NCBI GenBank assembly: GCA_910589415.1
Contig: OU342630.1
Span: 18,447,867 to 18,511,866, forward strand
Reading direction: 5' to 3'
Origin: Malachius bipustulatus
Lineage: Eukaryota; Arthropoda; Insecta; Coleoptera; Melyridae
DNA: 64,000 nt
Positions 12,890-23,219 of this stretch are shown here, piece after piece; the stretch's first letter is position 1, and every line of letters begins with the position of its first letter. The translations under genes were made by a program, and so were the position numbers. The notes below the pieces were generated by a model, which saw only the letters and a list, made by a program, of their open reading frames with translations, was not told the DNA's origin and searched no databases.

Positions 12890-13320
12890 AATACGGGTGT
12901 CCCTGAAATAACGTTACGAGGCACAACCAAATGTGCCTCGGGTGAAACTAAGTCAACTTATCTTTGTGCAAAGATGCCAAAATAATATCTAACCCGAACT
13001 TATTCACATGTTCAGAAAATCTAAATCTTTACAAAAATGGTTATATCTTTGGAAAAAAATAACCTACAGCACTTTCAATATACAGGTGATCCATTTTAAT
13101 CTGACCAGGAAAATATTTCGGAATTGTGGGGTTATTGAAAAAAAAGTTTTCAACAAAAGTTGTATGGTTGTTAGGAGGACGTAGTTTGGGTGCACAATCA
13201 TCCCCCCTCTCCCCCACCCATCGCGGGAGGTGGGGACAAGTAAATTTTTTTGAATGGGAACCCCCAGTTTTTATGGCGTACGTCGATTGAGTTGACAAAA
13301 ACGTGAAACTTTTTTTTTTA
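12890..13320. mobile_element. Fragments of ACAGGGTG-type elements
   Basis: Two tip-like strings, ACGGGTGTCCCTGAAATAAC near 12894 and ACAGGTGATCCATTTTAATC near 13083, each open a stretch in the style of the intact fold-backs elsewhere. The GAATGGGAACCCCCAG string near 13253 resembles the AAATGGAACCCCCTA phrase inside the 25.3-27.5 kb element. No matching second arm is visible, so these are truncated copies at best. Confidence 0.4.
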
Positions 13321-14240
13321 ACGAAAACCTGTCAAGTTATCGGGCTGTCAAAATTGACATTTTTAATTTTTATCATTGAGTCTTGTTAACATCAATCACT
13401 CCAGTGCACAGTAATTTTTAGATCGCATTTAGTGTGTTATTAACATTTACTTATATTGGAAAATTTACTACTTTTAATAAGTGATGTTTATCACAACATG
13501 CTTCGAATCTTCGAATTACTAATCACCCGGTATATTATTAAATTTAATTTTATAAAGCAAATAGTAAAAAAAAGATATATTTCTGCAAATACTTTCAGAC
13601 CCGAAGCATAGGCTGAAAATACATATTTCGATTACATCGAGAAACAATGAGAGTGTTTTTAAAAAAAATTCTGATCATACTCCTGCAGCACCACAGCTCA
13701 AAGCTTCCAAGTAGTCGCAGCTATACATTATTGCAATAATATGTTACCCACAAGAACGGGTAAGGGCCGTGGAAGACTGCAAGACTCGTCAAAGATAACC
13801 GTAAAACAGTAACGACAAATTTCAGGACATGAAAGCATTAGATGGTGTTGTCTGCTTTCAATAATTGAAAGTAATTAATTCAAACCATTTAAGAATAACG
13901 TGCAAATTGATTTAATGGCTCGATGAAAGGTATTCCCATAGCGTCAGCAGATGAGGTTTAAAAAAAGGGTTGTGGGCATATTTTATACGACCGACTTAGA
14001 GGAGGAACATGGTGTATATAATACTATTTCGAGGTTTCCATTGCCATCTCTAGAATAAAAATAACTTGGTTTCTATCGTGGTAATCAAATCAAATACATC
14101 GTCAACGGAAGAAGATATGAATAAGGAAGAGAGAGTAATAAAAAGTTGAAGAGGAAGCTTAAGAAGAAAAATCATAATGAAGTTTACGATATAAAAAATC
14201 TCTAAAACAGAATAGAAATTACCGACATAGATTTCAAGCA
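13320..14240. other. Unassigned AT-rich DNA
   Basis: No open frame or repeat edge that I can support. Confidence 0.45.
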
Positions 14241-14241
14241 C

Positions 14242-15330
14242 ATGACTAATCTGTTATGTATAAGTTTGAATAGCCTTCGTTTCTCTGATTACGCATTTAA
14301 GAAAGGTAAATCGGTATATCTCTCTGGTAGACGTCAACTTGTGAGGATGTCGAACTTGGAATCTTCATTTGGAAATATTACAACAGGGGTGCCACAAGGT
14401 TCCATTATGGGTCCACTTCTCTACTCCCTGTACACGTTTTCTCTGCCAAGTTGTTTTAAACACTGTTTGAGTCACCTATACGCAGATGATACTCAAATCT
14501 ATAGGTCTTTTTCACCGCATGAGGCCGACAGTGCTGCTGCTGGGATGGATGAGGATATAAAGGCCTTGCTTAACTACTCGCGGAATCATTGTCTTCGTCT
14601 TAATTATTCTAAAACCAAGTTATTGTTATTTGGTCCACCATCTAGTGTAGCAGCACTGACTCACAACTTCTTTGTAAATGTTGGAGTTACTGCTGTCTTT
14701 CCTTCCTCAGAGGCAAGCAGCTTGGGCTTGATACTTGACAGCTCTCTTCGATTTAGGTCTCACATCTCACGGTGCTTGAGATCTGCTTATTTTAAACTGA
14801 GAACACTATATTCCTGGAGGGGGCTTCTTGATCGGCAGACGAAAGCAACGGTATGTAACGCCTTGGTTCTCTCGCGACTGGATTACTGTGACTTTGTCTA
14901 TGGGCCGAGTATTCTTAAAGAGGATGTTCGTCGGATTCAGGTGCTGCAAAACTCCTGCTTGCGTTTTGTTTATGGTATACGTCGGCGCCATCCTATTTCG
15001 CATAAGCTTAGTGAGGTGTGCTGGCTTGATATGGGCTCAAGACGACTTTTGCATGCAGCCTGTCTGTATCACAAAATAATATTGTACAAAACTCCACCTT
15101 ATCTGTCAGACTCAATAACCTATCGTACAGATGTACATAACGTCCATGTAAGATTCAGGGGAAAATTAAATATACCTAGACACAGAACGGAGTCATTTAA
15201 GCGCTCGTTTCGATACCAAATTGCTCGTGTATACAACTTTATCCCTGATCATTTTAAATCTTTTAATGTTAGGGCATTCAGGAAATCTTATTGGCAGATT
15301 TTATTCGGCGAGCAGACTCTGCGTTTGTGA
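14242..15330 (+). CDS. LINE reverse transcriptase, 5'-truncated but open
   Basis: The 362-codon frame encodes the C-terminal half of a LINE reverse transcriptase, the enzyme that copies element RNA into DNA at a chromosomal nick. Motif B is GVPQGSIMGPLL at about residues 49-60 and the catalytic YADD lies at about residues 80-83. The thumb and C-terminal extension follow, ending in a basic region rich in aromatic residues. The endonuclease and N-terminal palm motifs are missing, so the reading frame enters mid-domain. The ATG at 14242 is simply the first one in frame and probably not a real start; element sequence seems to begin near 14250-14270. There is no RNase H domain or gag-like knuckle. 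The motif style fits the Jockey/CR1 group, though I cannot name the clade. The copy cannot move by itself, but the lack of stops suggests recent insertion. Confidence 0.88.
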   Translation: MTNLLCISLNSLRFSDYAFKKGKSVYLSGRRQLVRMSNLESSFGNITTGVPQGSIMGPLLYSLYTFSLPSCFKHCLSHLYADDTQIYRSFSPHEADSAAAGMDEDIKALLNYSRNHCLRLNYSKTKLLLFGPPSSVAALTHNFFVNVGVTAVFPSSEASSLGLILDSSLRFRSHISRCLRSAYFKLRTLYSWRGLLDRQTKATVCNALVLSRLDYCDFVYGPSILKEDVRRIQVLQNSCLRFVYGIRRRHPISHKLSEVCWLDMGSRRLLHAACLYHKIILYKTPPYLSDSITYRTDVHNVHVRFRGKLNIPRHRTESFKRSFRYQIARVYNFIPDHFKSFNVRAFRKSYWQILFGEQTLRL

Positions 15331-15711
15331 TATGTTCTCATCTTTCTCTATTGACTTCTTTTTTGTACAGCTCTATGCTGCTTGTGGCATTATAGAGTGT
15401 ATTCTATGGTGACCAGGACAGTTGCCATGGGCGAGTTGGGTGCTGTGCATTGTGCATTGCCTATGGGCAATATATTTATTACCTATTGGTGTGTTGAAGT
15501 TTTTTAGGTGATTTCTCGGGTAGGATTATAGTATGTAAATTATCTATTTACGGGTTAAGGTAATCAGGGTGTACTTATACAAGTGCAAACTGTCCTTCGC
15601 CTATTCTTCTCACTCACAATCTAGCTTAGGATAACTATTGTTTTATATAGGTACTATTTGTATTTGTAGTGAGAGAATAAAGTCTTATTATTATTATTAT
15701 TATTATTATTA
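14250..15711 (+). mobile_element. 5'-truncated LINE with (TTA)n tail
   Basis: The element comprises the open reverse transcriptase frame, about 355 bases of 3' UTR and a tail of nine TTA units at 15685-15711, preceded by AGAGAATAAAGTC. A simple-repeat tail instead of poly(A) is known for several non-LTR clades. The 5' end is truncated, as target-primed reverse transcription often leaves it. I could not fix the target duplication. Confidence 0.82.
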
Positions 15712-17420
15712 TATGGTTATAACTCGATTTTTGAACAAATACAGTAGCATAACAAATTAGTTCTGTAGAAATTAATTTCAAGTCTGCTCAAGTCAACTTG
15801 AGAAATATATATAAATTTCGTTTGATTGAAAGATCCTTTTACTACGGCTAGTCCCATAAGATTCTCTACTCAACCCTCTGAATGACAATTATTTTTTATT
15901 CACACTATCTTCTCATACACCAAACTTTAAATATGTCACACCAACAAGAGTTGGATTGCTAAATTTTCAAACAAAAGTTGTCATAATTGGGAAAAATTTA
16001 TTTTTTTACATTTTTGTCTTTGTACCTTTCTCTCTATGTCAACTTCATTCCAACTTAACACAAAAAACCTACATGGTAAACAAATATTCAGTCAAGTTCG
16101 GGGATGAATCAAAAATTAATATCCACAGTTCAATAATAATTATTGCTGTCCGAAAAAAAAAAGATATTTGAAACTTCTTCACAAAAGTTGGGCAAATTCC
16201 ACAACAAAATAAATATCATTAAATTCCACTTGAGTAGAAAGCGATACGACAGGGGTAGAGAAATCTCAGAGTTGAGCCTTAAGGATAAATAGATCTAAGT
16301 TAAAAGGACAACCGATATTTTGACGAAATGAAAGAAGTTTACTTATGATTTGTTACCCGTGACGTTGACTTTATGACACCTGAAATTGACAAGTTCTTTA
16401 CCATTATGATGAATTGGTTGCCTGAATACCGTAATTCATTCTGTCAAAGTTATTAACTTTCGCTCCGCAAGATGGATCGAAGCAATAATGTACGAGCCGC
16501 TGAATATTTGGTTATTATTCCCGCGCTGAGTAAACAAACATACCAAAACAGGATTTTCATTAAATATAATCAAAATGAAATGACTTCTCATCATATAATA
16601 CTACCACTAGAGACAAGATAACTCTTTAAAGGTCGCTGTGTATAACTAATAAAAACAGCATACTTAAATTAAAAACTACTTTCAGAAATGTTCTGTTCCG
16701 CATTTACGGTGACCCAAATTTTATAAGAGAATAGCGCAAAGATAGATGGTGAACGTTCAATTTCGTTTATCAAGGGGGACAATCGTTTCCATGTATTTTG
16801 TGTAATTTTTTGTAGTTCGTTGCGAAAATATACCTACCCTGTCCGTTGTTTTTGAAACGTTAGAAAAACAAGGCAATAGATTTTTAGGCATTCACGCAAT
16901 TAATAAGTTACTCGTAGTTTATCACATCGTAAAATATCACAGATTGATTTCGTATTAAAAACGTTTCAAAGCACAAACCTCGTTAGTATATTTAGCGCGC
17001 GCTGTGACTGACACTGACACCAAATACAATATAGTCTAGTGTATTTGCTGACACTTACTAGCCGATCAGCTGGTCGACAATCTTATCGTATCAATTTAAG
17101 TGTATCAAGACGCAAGATATACTTCCGTCTCACTCTCGCTCATCTTTTTAGAATTGCTTACGATTTAAACGTATTTCTGACAACACGTCCCAATTTAACT
17201 CGATTGACTAAGCAATGCAATAGAAGGAGTAAGAAATATAACGGGATGTTGTATCCTTAGTTATCACAACAGACAACACTCAGTGTACAGACTTTATTGC
17301 TGTGTAGATTGTCTCGAATTTTATACTATTTCTTGAATTCCTCCTTGAGCCAACATCTAGCTTTTTTTCTAATGCTTTCTGACAACTAGTTGATGTTGAT
17401 CTGGATGTCACATTGATATA
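15712..17420. other. Unassigned non-coding DNA
   Basis: AT-rich. Open frames at 15956-16171 and 17039-17260 (plus) have unfamiliar, low-complexity or basic translations and no neighbouring support. No repeat edges were seen. Confidence 0.45.
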
Positions 17421-17495
17421 TTTTATGTTTTATTTATCATCCATCAGTATGTAGCGATTCTACAATGTGAGGGTTAAAAACATCAATTTTATACC
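17420..17495 (+). repeat. Dispersed repeat, copy 1 of 4
   Basis: Contains GTTTTATTTATCATCCATCA, followed by GTATG, a GATTCTACA box, then GGGTTAAAAACATCAATTTT. The same order of phrases recurs at 31.04-31.10 kb (reversed), 42.17-42.25 kb and 47.78-47.85 kb. It is too short for a coding element and could be the conserved end of a MITE or SINE-like family. Confidence 0.75.
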
Positions 17496-17499
17496 AACT

Positions 17500-17738
17500 G
17501 TAAAAACCAATCTTATTTTTTGGTCTCAAACAATCTAAAAATGCAATTACATAGGTGCATTCCATTAAAAAAAGATATTAATTTGACATGACACTGTTAT
17601 ATGGGACAGTATAGTCCAAAATAATTTTAAAATGTGGTTATTATGATCCTGTACTTGAATTTGCAAACAAATTTCTGAAAAAATCCATCGTGTGGCCCAC
17701 AGAGACCGCTTCGAATGAGCTGAGACAAGCTGTATATA
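17500..17738. repeat. Repeat fragment matching 10.92 kb
   Basis: Positions 17640-17738 repeat, with changes, the phrases found at 10918-11010 and end in a decayed ACCCTGTATA-type tip. The preceding 140 bases are unassigned. Confidence 0.55.
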
Positions 17739-18102
17739 AAAGAGTAGAAAAAGCATAGTATACCATTCGCGATTATGGCCATTATTCACTTGAAAGTGGC
17801 ATTATCACGACTTCATAATCGCATCGCGCATATAATAATATACTATTAAAAGATTGCTAAGCGAGTAAATACATAAAAAATCCGAATTAGCTAGTAGAAA
17901 ATAAAAAATGTTTAGTAAAATAGGTTTGATTTAGTGTAGATTTAGTTAATTATTATATTATAGTACACTTATTATAATAGTATAATATAAGTATATAAGC
18001 TATTACGAAGTCATTATTCACGAGTCAGCGAGTGACATTGTCATCATCAAGTGAATATTGGTCATAATCGCGAATGTAATACTATGCTTTTTCTACTCTT
18101 TT
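17738..18102. mobile_element. MITE with ~55-bp inverted ends
   Basis: AAAGAGTAGAAAAAGCATAG opens the left end and its reverse complement closes the right end. The pairing continues for about 55 bases through an ATTCGCGATTATGGCCA-type phrase to CACTTGA. The interior of about 250 bases is AT-rich and encodes nothing. The target duplication is unclear. Length and structure fit a non-autonomous DNA transposon. Confidence 0.75.
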
Positions 18103-18149
18103 CTGTAAAAAAAAAAAAATTTTAATCAGAATATTTTTTCATTTAAACT

Positions 18150-18858
18150 GCTAGGAACAACTTCCACAAAGACTGCGCACGCCTGGATTCTGAGAAATGT
18201 CACATATCGTTCATATTCACAGCTTTGCTCTGTTTACCAGATTTATATCACAAGAATGTACTTCCTTATGTTGATCATGTACACCTGACTAGGGCTAGAG
18301 GTAGAGCTGATGCTAGGATCCCATTTTCTAACAAGACAGTTGGACAGAGATCACATTTGTCCTTAGCGCCTAAAGCTTATAGTAGCTTGCCTGCAGCATT
18401 AAGGCAGTTAACCTCAATCAAAATGTTTCGCAACAAAGTGAGAAAATGGGTTCTTTCCCTGGAAAGAAACATGATTCATGGGATAGTTTGCATATGAAAG
18501 GTACACAAATAATAAGTTATATATAGAAAATAGCGAAGTATGTTGGGTGTAATAGATCATCTGACTGTGATGGTTTGTTTATTCTTCATTTCTTTTCTTT
18601 GGATCTGTTGATTGAAATTTGTTTGTAATTATGAAATGTGTTCCAACTATAATATGATGCTGGGACAGCGGTGCACAAGTAACTTTCTTTTACCGTTGTT
18701 CCAGTTATCTGTACCTTTAAAAAAATAAACAGTGAACACATATACTAGTAACTACTATTTATTGTTCTGTAGTGATATATATAGCTCAAATATACATAGC
18801 TCAAATGGTATTTCTCTGTAAACTTTTGATGGACAATAAATATTATTATTATTATTTC
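18150..18858 (+). pseudogene. LINE 3' end with TTA tail
   Basis: The open frame at 18225-18497 (90 codons) ends in the typical carboxyl tail of Jockey/CR1-like reverse transcriptases: a basic region, RIPFSNKTVGQRSHL, then LAPKAYSSLPAALRQL and a closing MFRNKVRKWV helix. It has the same role as the end of the 14.2-kb LINE but is clearly a different family. A 3' UTR of about 340 bases follows, closing with GGACAATAAA and then TTA-type units at about 18838-18857. The beginning is truncated near 18150, just after the MITE. The tail is the point where the R4/Dong-like copies begin. Confidence 0.75.
18838..18857. repeat. TTA tract at LINE tail / R4-like 3' junction
   Basis: About 19 bases of ATT/TTA units lie between the 3' end of the plus-strand LINE and the 3' end of the minus-strand truncated R4/Dong-like copy. 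The tract can be read as the tail of one and the target of the other. Confidence 0.85.
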
Positions 18859-18960
18859 TTCTGCATATATGTAGCATCTCGGGTCTCATCTCCCGGCGGC
18901 AAGCAACCATGTCGGGCTATCACCAAGACAAGGTCGCCATAGAAGTTCTACTACATGTGT

Positions 18961-19365
18961 TTAGTTTGTGTGTTGTGTCAATTCTGTTAAATGTGTCGGA
19001 TGTTCATCTATTTGTATGTCTGCGTACAGAAATTTTCTAACGATGTGACATGTACTTATTATTGTGACTTTCTGTAGTTCTATGTACGTATTTTTGTGCA
19101 TTTTGAGTGTCTGTAAGCTTTTATGTAGTGCATATGGTACAACCCCTGTAGAGGACAAGACTATCGGTACGATGACTACCCTGTCCATCCTCCAGAGGCG
19201 CCGCACCTCCTGTGCTAGATCTATGTATTTTGTATGTTTTTCGGTGTCCGTTTTCTGCAAGTTGTGTGTATTGGGTATCGCTATATCTATTATATATGTA
19301 TTTTTGTTTTCTTTGTCTATTAATGTGATGTCTGGTCTGTTATGATGAATTGTTTTGTCTGTGAT
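18961..19365 (-). pseudogene. R4/Dong-like endonuclease domain, severed
   Basis: This is the C-terminal restriction-like endonuclease part of the truncated copy, cut off from its reverse transcriptase by the insert. It starts at the ITDKTIHHNRPDITLID region and keeps the RPD...IIDIAIP core expected of the type that nicks the target in R2/R4-group elements. It ends in the LTELTQHTN tail. The open frame extends leftward through the insert to 19518, but those residues come from the insert's 3' UTR. Confidence 0.85.
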
Positions 19366-19632
19366 GATGGCTCTGTCATGGTATTTGGTATTGGTATTTG
19401 GTATTTTAACTAAATGTGAGAGATGGTTTATTAGGTCCCAAACACTGAAGCCAGCGGGCTTATTGTATTTCTCACATTTAGATTCTCCTTGATTAGAAGA
19501 GCTCCGTTCCTTTGACAAGGTTTAGCAGCCCGCTAACCAAGGTTTTTACCGCTAGATGGCTCCCGGGACTGATTGGTCCCAGGACCGCATAGCGTGTTCG
19601 TGCGAGTGCTGGACACTCGATGGCTCTGTCAT
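19366..19632 (-). mobile_element. Nested LINE 3' fragment with 14-bp target duplication
   Basis: GATGGCTCTGTCAT occurs at 19366-19379 and again at 19619-19632, while the uninterrupted copy has it once (near 21750). The 239 bases between are absent from that copy. On the minus strand the insert carries the last codons of a LINE frame (CPALARTRYAVLGP... ending KGTELF and a stop near 19494). A ~110-base 3' UTR and a short-period tail of AAATACC/AATACC units follow, ending against the duplication. The layout is that of a severely 5'-truncated LINE inserted by target-primed reverse transcription. CPALARTR after a zinc-knuckle-like region is common at the ends of RNase H-type or R1-type elements, but the family is unresolved. 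Confidence 0.9.
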
Positions 19633-21163
19633 AGTATAATTTGTGAGTGCTATTTTCTAATACTGTTTGCGGGTTGTATTTGTAATATGGTGTATACATG
19701 TCGATGAGTTTGTACTGAGCTGCGAGTTTTTGATGTATAATGTTCGCCACCTGGTTGTGTCTATGTAGATAGTCGGTTTGTGTAAGTATTCTGCATCCAG
19801 CTGTAATGTGTTGTATTGTTTCCTGTGATAAATGACATTTTCTGCATGTATCGTCTGTGATTGTGGTGTCCTTGAGTATATGTTTTCTGTAGTTTTTAGT
19901 ATTTATTGTTTGATCCTGTATAGCAATCATGAACCCTTCGGTCTCCCCAAAAAGGTTCCCACAACTAAGCCACTTGTTCGGCGCCTGTTTGTCGACATGG
20001 TTCTGGCTCAGCTCATGGGGGTGTCTCCCATGGAGTTCCTTCTGGGTCCACGACTGCTGTTTTGTATTATTATCTGTTATGTGTAGCTCCAAGTTTTTGT
20101 TATGTAGGTTTAAAGGTGTGTTGTTTCTGTCTGCGATATTTATGGCTTTGTGTAGTTTGGACGTGGTTTGTTTTGCGTGAAAGAACTCTCGAAGATTATT
20201 TATCTGTTTGTGGTGCAGATTGGGTATGTCAATAAGGCCTCTTCCCCCCATCTCTCTAGGTAGAGTTAGCCTTTCTGTGGCTGATTTAGGATGATGTTGT
20301 TTGTGTCTTGTGAGTGTTGTTCGGGTTTTCCTCTGGAGGTCTTCTAAGTCTGTCTGTGTCCATTGTATAACTCCAAACGAGTATGTCAGTGTCGGTACAG
20401 CGTATGTGTTTATTGCTTTTATTGTGTTTTTGGCATTCAGTTTTGTTTTTAATATTTGGTTTAGTCTGTTTATGTATGTTTTTCTTAGTGTTTGTTTTAT
20501 TTGTGTATGTTCTGTGAGCTTGGCCTGCTGGAAACCAAGATATTTATAGACCTCGCCCTCTTCCATGGATTCAATCTTGTCGCCATTTTCAAGAGCGAAT
20601 TCACCTGCCACCAGGGTTCCTTTTTCGATGTTGAGAGTTTTACATTTCTCCAACCCAAACTCCATATGTATGTCCTGTGAGAATGTGTGTGTAATTTTCA
20701 GCAGATGTTGCAGCTGTGTTTGTGTGGATGCGTATAATTTTATATCATCCATGTATAGCAGATGCGACAGAGTATAGTGCGTTGTTTTGTTGTCTCTGAT
20801 GTTGAATCCATAATTTGAATTATTCAGCATGTTTGAGAGTGGATTCAAGGCAAGGCAAAACCACAGTGGACTCAATGAGTCCCCCTGGAATATGCCTCGA
20901 CGTAAAGGTATTTCTTCTGTAGTTATAGTTGTTTTATTGAGCGTAAGACGTAGTGTAGTTCTCCAGTGTGTCATAATGTTCTCGAGGAAGGCGATGAGCG
21001 TGGGGTGAATTTTGTAAATGTTTAATATTTGTATCAGCCAAGTATGTGGTGTGCTGTCAAATGCTTTTTTGTAATCTATGTATGCCATGTTTAATTGTCT
21101 ATGTTGTCTATGTGCCTGACGCAGAACCACTGAGTCGATAAGGAGTTGTTCCTTGCATCCCAT
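19493..21163 (-). pseudogene. R4/Dong-like reverse transcriptase, interrupted
   Basis: The frame opens at the MGCKEQLL phrase and carries reverse transcriptase motif A (AYIDYKKAFDS), motif B (RRGIFQGDSLSPL), motif C (LLYMDDIKLYA), the thumb and the C-X2-C-X8-H-X4-C finger (CRKCHLSQETIQHITAGC). It then runs into the inserted LINE fragment straight after YYDRAI, so its last ~42 residues (beginning CPALARTR) belong to the insert. The endonuclease domain continues past the insert in another frame. Unlike the full-length copy, it keeps the single CATG at the RQLNMAYIDYKK position, so the reading frame is unbroken there. Confidence 0.88.
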
Positions 21164-21223
21164 GTGGTTTCTGCGGCATCCCTTCTGCTGTTCTGTAAAT
21201 GCGTTATTGTGTTCCAGATTGCG

Positions 21224-21240
21224 TTATTATTATTATTATT
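21224..21240. repeat. TTA tract between the two R4/Dong-like copies
   Basis: A 17-base TTA tract separates the 5' end of the truncated copy from the 3' end of the full-length copy (minus-strand sense). It marks either a second insertion into the same repeat or a tandem product. Confidence 0.9.
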
Positions 21241-21344
21241 TCTTCTGCATATATGTAGCATCTCGGGTCTCATCTCCCGGCGGCAAGCAACCATGTCGGG
21301 CTATCACCAAGACAAGGTCGCCATAGAAGTTCTACTACATGTGT

Positions 21345-23219
21345 TTAGTTTGCGTGTTGTGTCAATTCTGTTAAATGTGTCGGATGTTCATCTATTTGTA
21401 TGTCTGCGTACAGAAATTTTCTAACGATGTGACATGTACTTATTATTGTGGCTTTCTGTAGTTCTATGTACGTATTTTTGTGCATTTTGAGTGTCTGTAA
21501 GCTTTTATGTAGTGTATATGGTACAACCCCTGTAGAGGACAAGACTATCGGTACGATGACTACCCTGTCCATCCTCCAGAGGCGTCGCACCTCCTGTGCT
21601 AGATCTATGTATTTTGTATGTTTTTCGGTGTCCGTTTTCTGCAAGTTGTGTGTATTGGGTATCGCTATATCTATTATATATGTATTTTTGTTTTCTTTGT
21701 CTATTAATGTGATGTCTGGTCTGTTATGATGAATTGTTTTGTCTGTGATGATGGCTCTGTCATAGTATAATTTGTGAGTGCTATTTTCTAATACTGTTTG
21801 CGGGTTGTATTTGTAATATGGTGTATACATGTCGATGAGTTTGTACTGAGCTGCGAGTTTTTGATGTATAATGTTCGCCACCTGGTTGTGTCTATGTAGA
21901 TAGTCGGTTTGTGTAAGTATTCTGCATCCAGCTGTAATGTGTTGTATTGTTTCCTGTGATAAATGACATTTTCTGCATGTATCGTCTGTGATTGTGGTGT
22001 CCTTGAGTATATGTTTTCTGTAGTTTTTAGTATTTATTGTTTGATCCTGTATAGCAATCATGAACCCTTCGGTCTCCCCAAAAAGGTTCCCACAACTAAG
22101 CCACTTGTTCGACGCCTGTTTGTCGACATGGTTCTGGCTCAGCTCATGGGGGTGTCTCCCATGGAGTTCCTTCTGGGTCCACGACTGCTGTTTTGTATTA
22201 TTATCTGTTATGTGTAGCTCCAAGTTTTTGTTATGTAGGTTTAAAGGTGTGTTGTTTCTGTCTGCGATATTTATGGCTTTGTGTAGTTTGGACGTGGTTT
22301 GTTTTGCGTGAAAGAACTCTCGAAGATTATTTATCTGTTTGTGGTGCAGATTGGGTATGTCAATAAGGCCTCTTCCCCCCATCTCTCTAGGTAGAGTTAG
22401 CCTTTCTGTGGCTGATTTAGGATGATGTTGTTTGTGTCTTGTGAGTGTTGTTCGGGTTTTCCTCTGGAGGTCTTCTAAGTCTGTCTGTGTCCATTGTATG
22501 ACTCCAAACGAGTATGTCAGTGTCGGTACAGCGTATGTGTTTATTGCTTTTATTGTGTTTTTGGCATTCAGTTTTGTTTTTAATATTTGGTTTAGTCTGT
22601 TTATGTATGTTTTTCTTAGTGTTTGTTTTATTTGTGTATGTTCTGTGAGCTTGGCCTGCTGGAAACCAAGATATTTATAGACCTCGCCCTCTTCCATGGA
22701 TTCAATCTTGTCGCCATTTTCAAGAGCGAATTCACCTGCCACCAGGGTTCCTTTTTCGATGTTGAGAGTTTTACATTTCTCCAACCCAAACTCCATATGT
22801 ATGTCCTGTGAGAATGTGTGTGTAATTTTCAGCAGATGTTGCAGCTGTGTTTGTGTGGATGCGTATAATTTTATATCATCCATGTATAGCAGATGCGACA
22901 GAGTATAGTGCGTTGTTTTGTTGTCTCTGATGTTGAATCCATAATTTGAATTATTCAGCATGTTTGAGAGTGGATTCAAGGCAAGGCAAAACCACAGTGG
23001 ACTCAATGAGTCCCCCTGGAATATGCCTCGACGTATAGGTATTTCTTCTGTAGTTATAGTTGTTTTATTGAGCGTAAGACGTAGTGTAGTTCTCCAGTGT
23101 GTCATGATGTTCTCGAGGAAGGCGATGAGCGTGGGGTGAATTTTGTAAATGTTTAATATGTGTATCAGCCAAGTATGTGGTGTGCTGTCAAATGCTTTTT
23201 TGTAATCTATGTATGCCAT
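21345..23219 (-). CDS. R4/Dong-like polyprotein, C-terminal part
   Basis: This 624-codon frame continues the same protein after the 4-bp duplication. Motif A is AYIDYKKAFDS (residues 2-12), motif B RRGIFQGDSLSPL (63-75) and motif C YMDD (112-115). The thumb follows, then the finger Cys415-Cys418-His427-Cys432. Last comes the restriction-like endonuclease with RPD at 500-502 and an IIDIAIP strand at 515-521. This endonuclease nicks the target so that element RNA can be copied in place. The ATG at its start is an internal methionine, not a native initiation site. Together the two frames would give a protein of roughly 1,230 residues, a normal length for the clade. All core catalytic residues appear present. 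Confidence 0.9.
   Translation of the reverse strand: MAYIDYKKAFDSTPHTWLIHILNIYKIHPTLIAFLENIMTHWRTTLRLTLNKTTITTEEIPIRRGIFQGDSLSPLWFCLALNPLSNMLNNSNYGFNIRDNKTTHYTLSHLLYMDDIKLYASTQTQLQHLLKITHTFSQDIHMEFGLEKCKTLNIEKGTLVAGEFALENGDKIESMEEGEVYKYLGFQQAKLTEHTQIKQTLRKTYINRLNQILKTKLNAKNTIKAINTYAVPTLTYSFGVIQWTQTDLEDLQRKTRTTLTRHKQHHPKSATERLTLPREMGGRGLIDIPNLHHKQINNLREFFHAKQTTSKLHKAINIADRNNTPLNLHNKNLELHITDNNTKQQSWTQKELHGRHPHELSQNHVDKQASNKWLSCGNLFGETEGFMIAIQDQTINTKNYRKHILKDTTITDDTCRKCHLSQETIQHITAGCRILTQTDYLHRHNQVANIIHQKLAAQYKLIDMYTPYYKYNPQTVLENSTHKLYYDRAIITDKTIHHNRPDITLIDKENKNTYIIDIAIPNTHNLQKTDTEKHTKYIDLAQEVRRLWRMDRVVIVPIVLSSTGVVPYTLHKSLQTLKMHKNTYIELQKATIISTCHIVRKFLYADIQIDEHPTHLTELTQHAN

Larger units (their letters stand above)
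18857..21223 (-). mobile_element. R4/Dong-like retrotransposon, 5'-truncated copy
   Basis: This is a second copy of the element at 21241-25152, nearly identical over its shared length (a handful of amino-acid changes). On the minus strand it begins inside the reverse transcriptase, just upstream of the GCRRNHMGCKEQLLID phrase, and runs to the same 3' UTR end. Five odd bases (TTGCG on the plus strand) sit between the truncated end and the TTA tract at 21224-21240, perhaps untemplated bases or microhomology left by integration. A 239-bp LINE fragment splits its coding region at 19380-19618. The copy lies head-to-tail with the full-length one. Confidence 0.9.

Noticed and set aside
18961..21729. 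Many plus-strand open frames of 60-93 codons across the R4/Dong-like copies, repeated in both copies.
   Set aside because: They are antisense shadows of the minus-strand element protein; their repetition simply reflects the two element copies.
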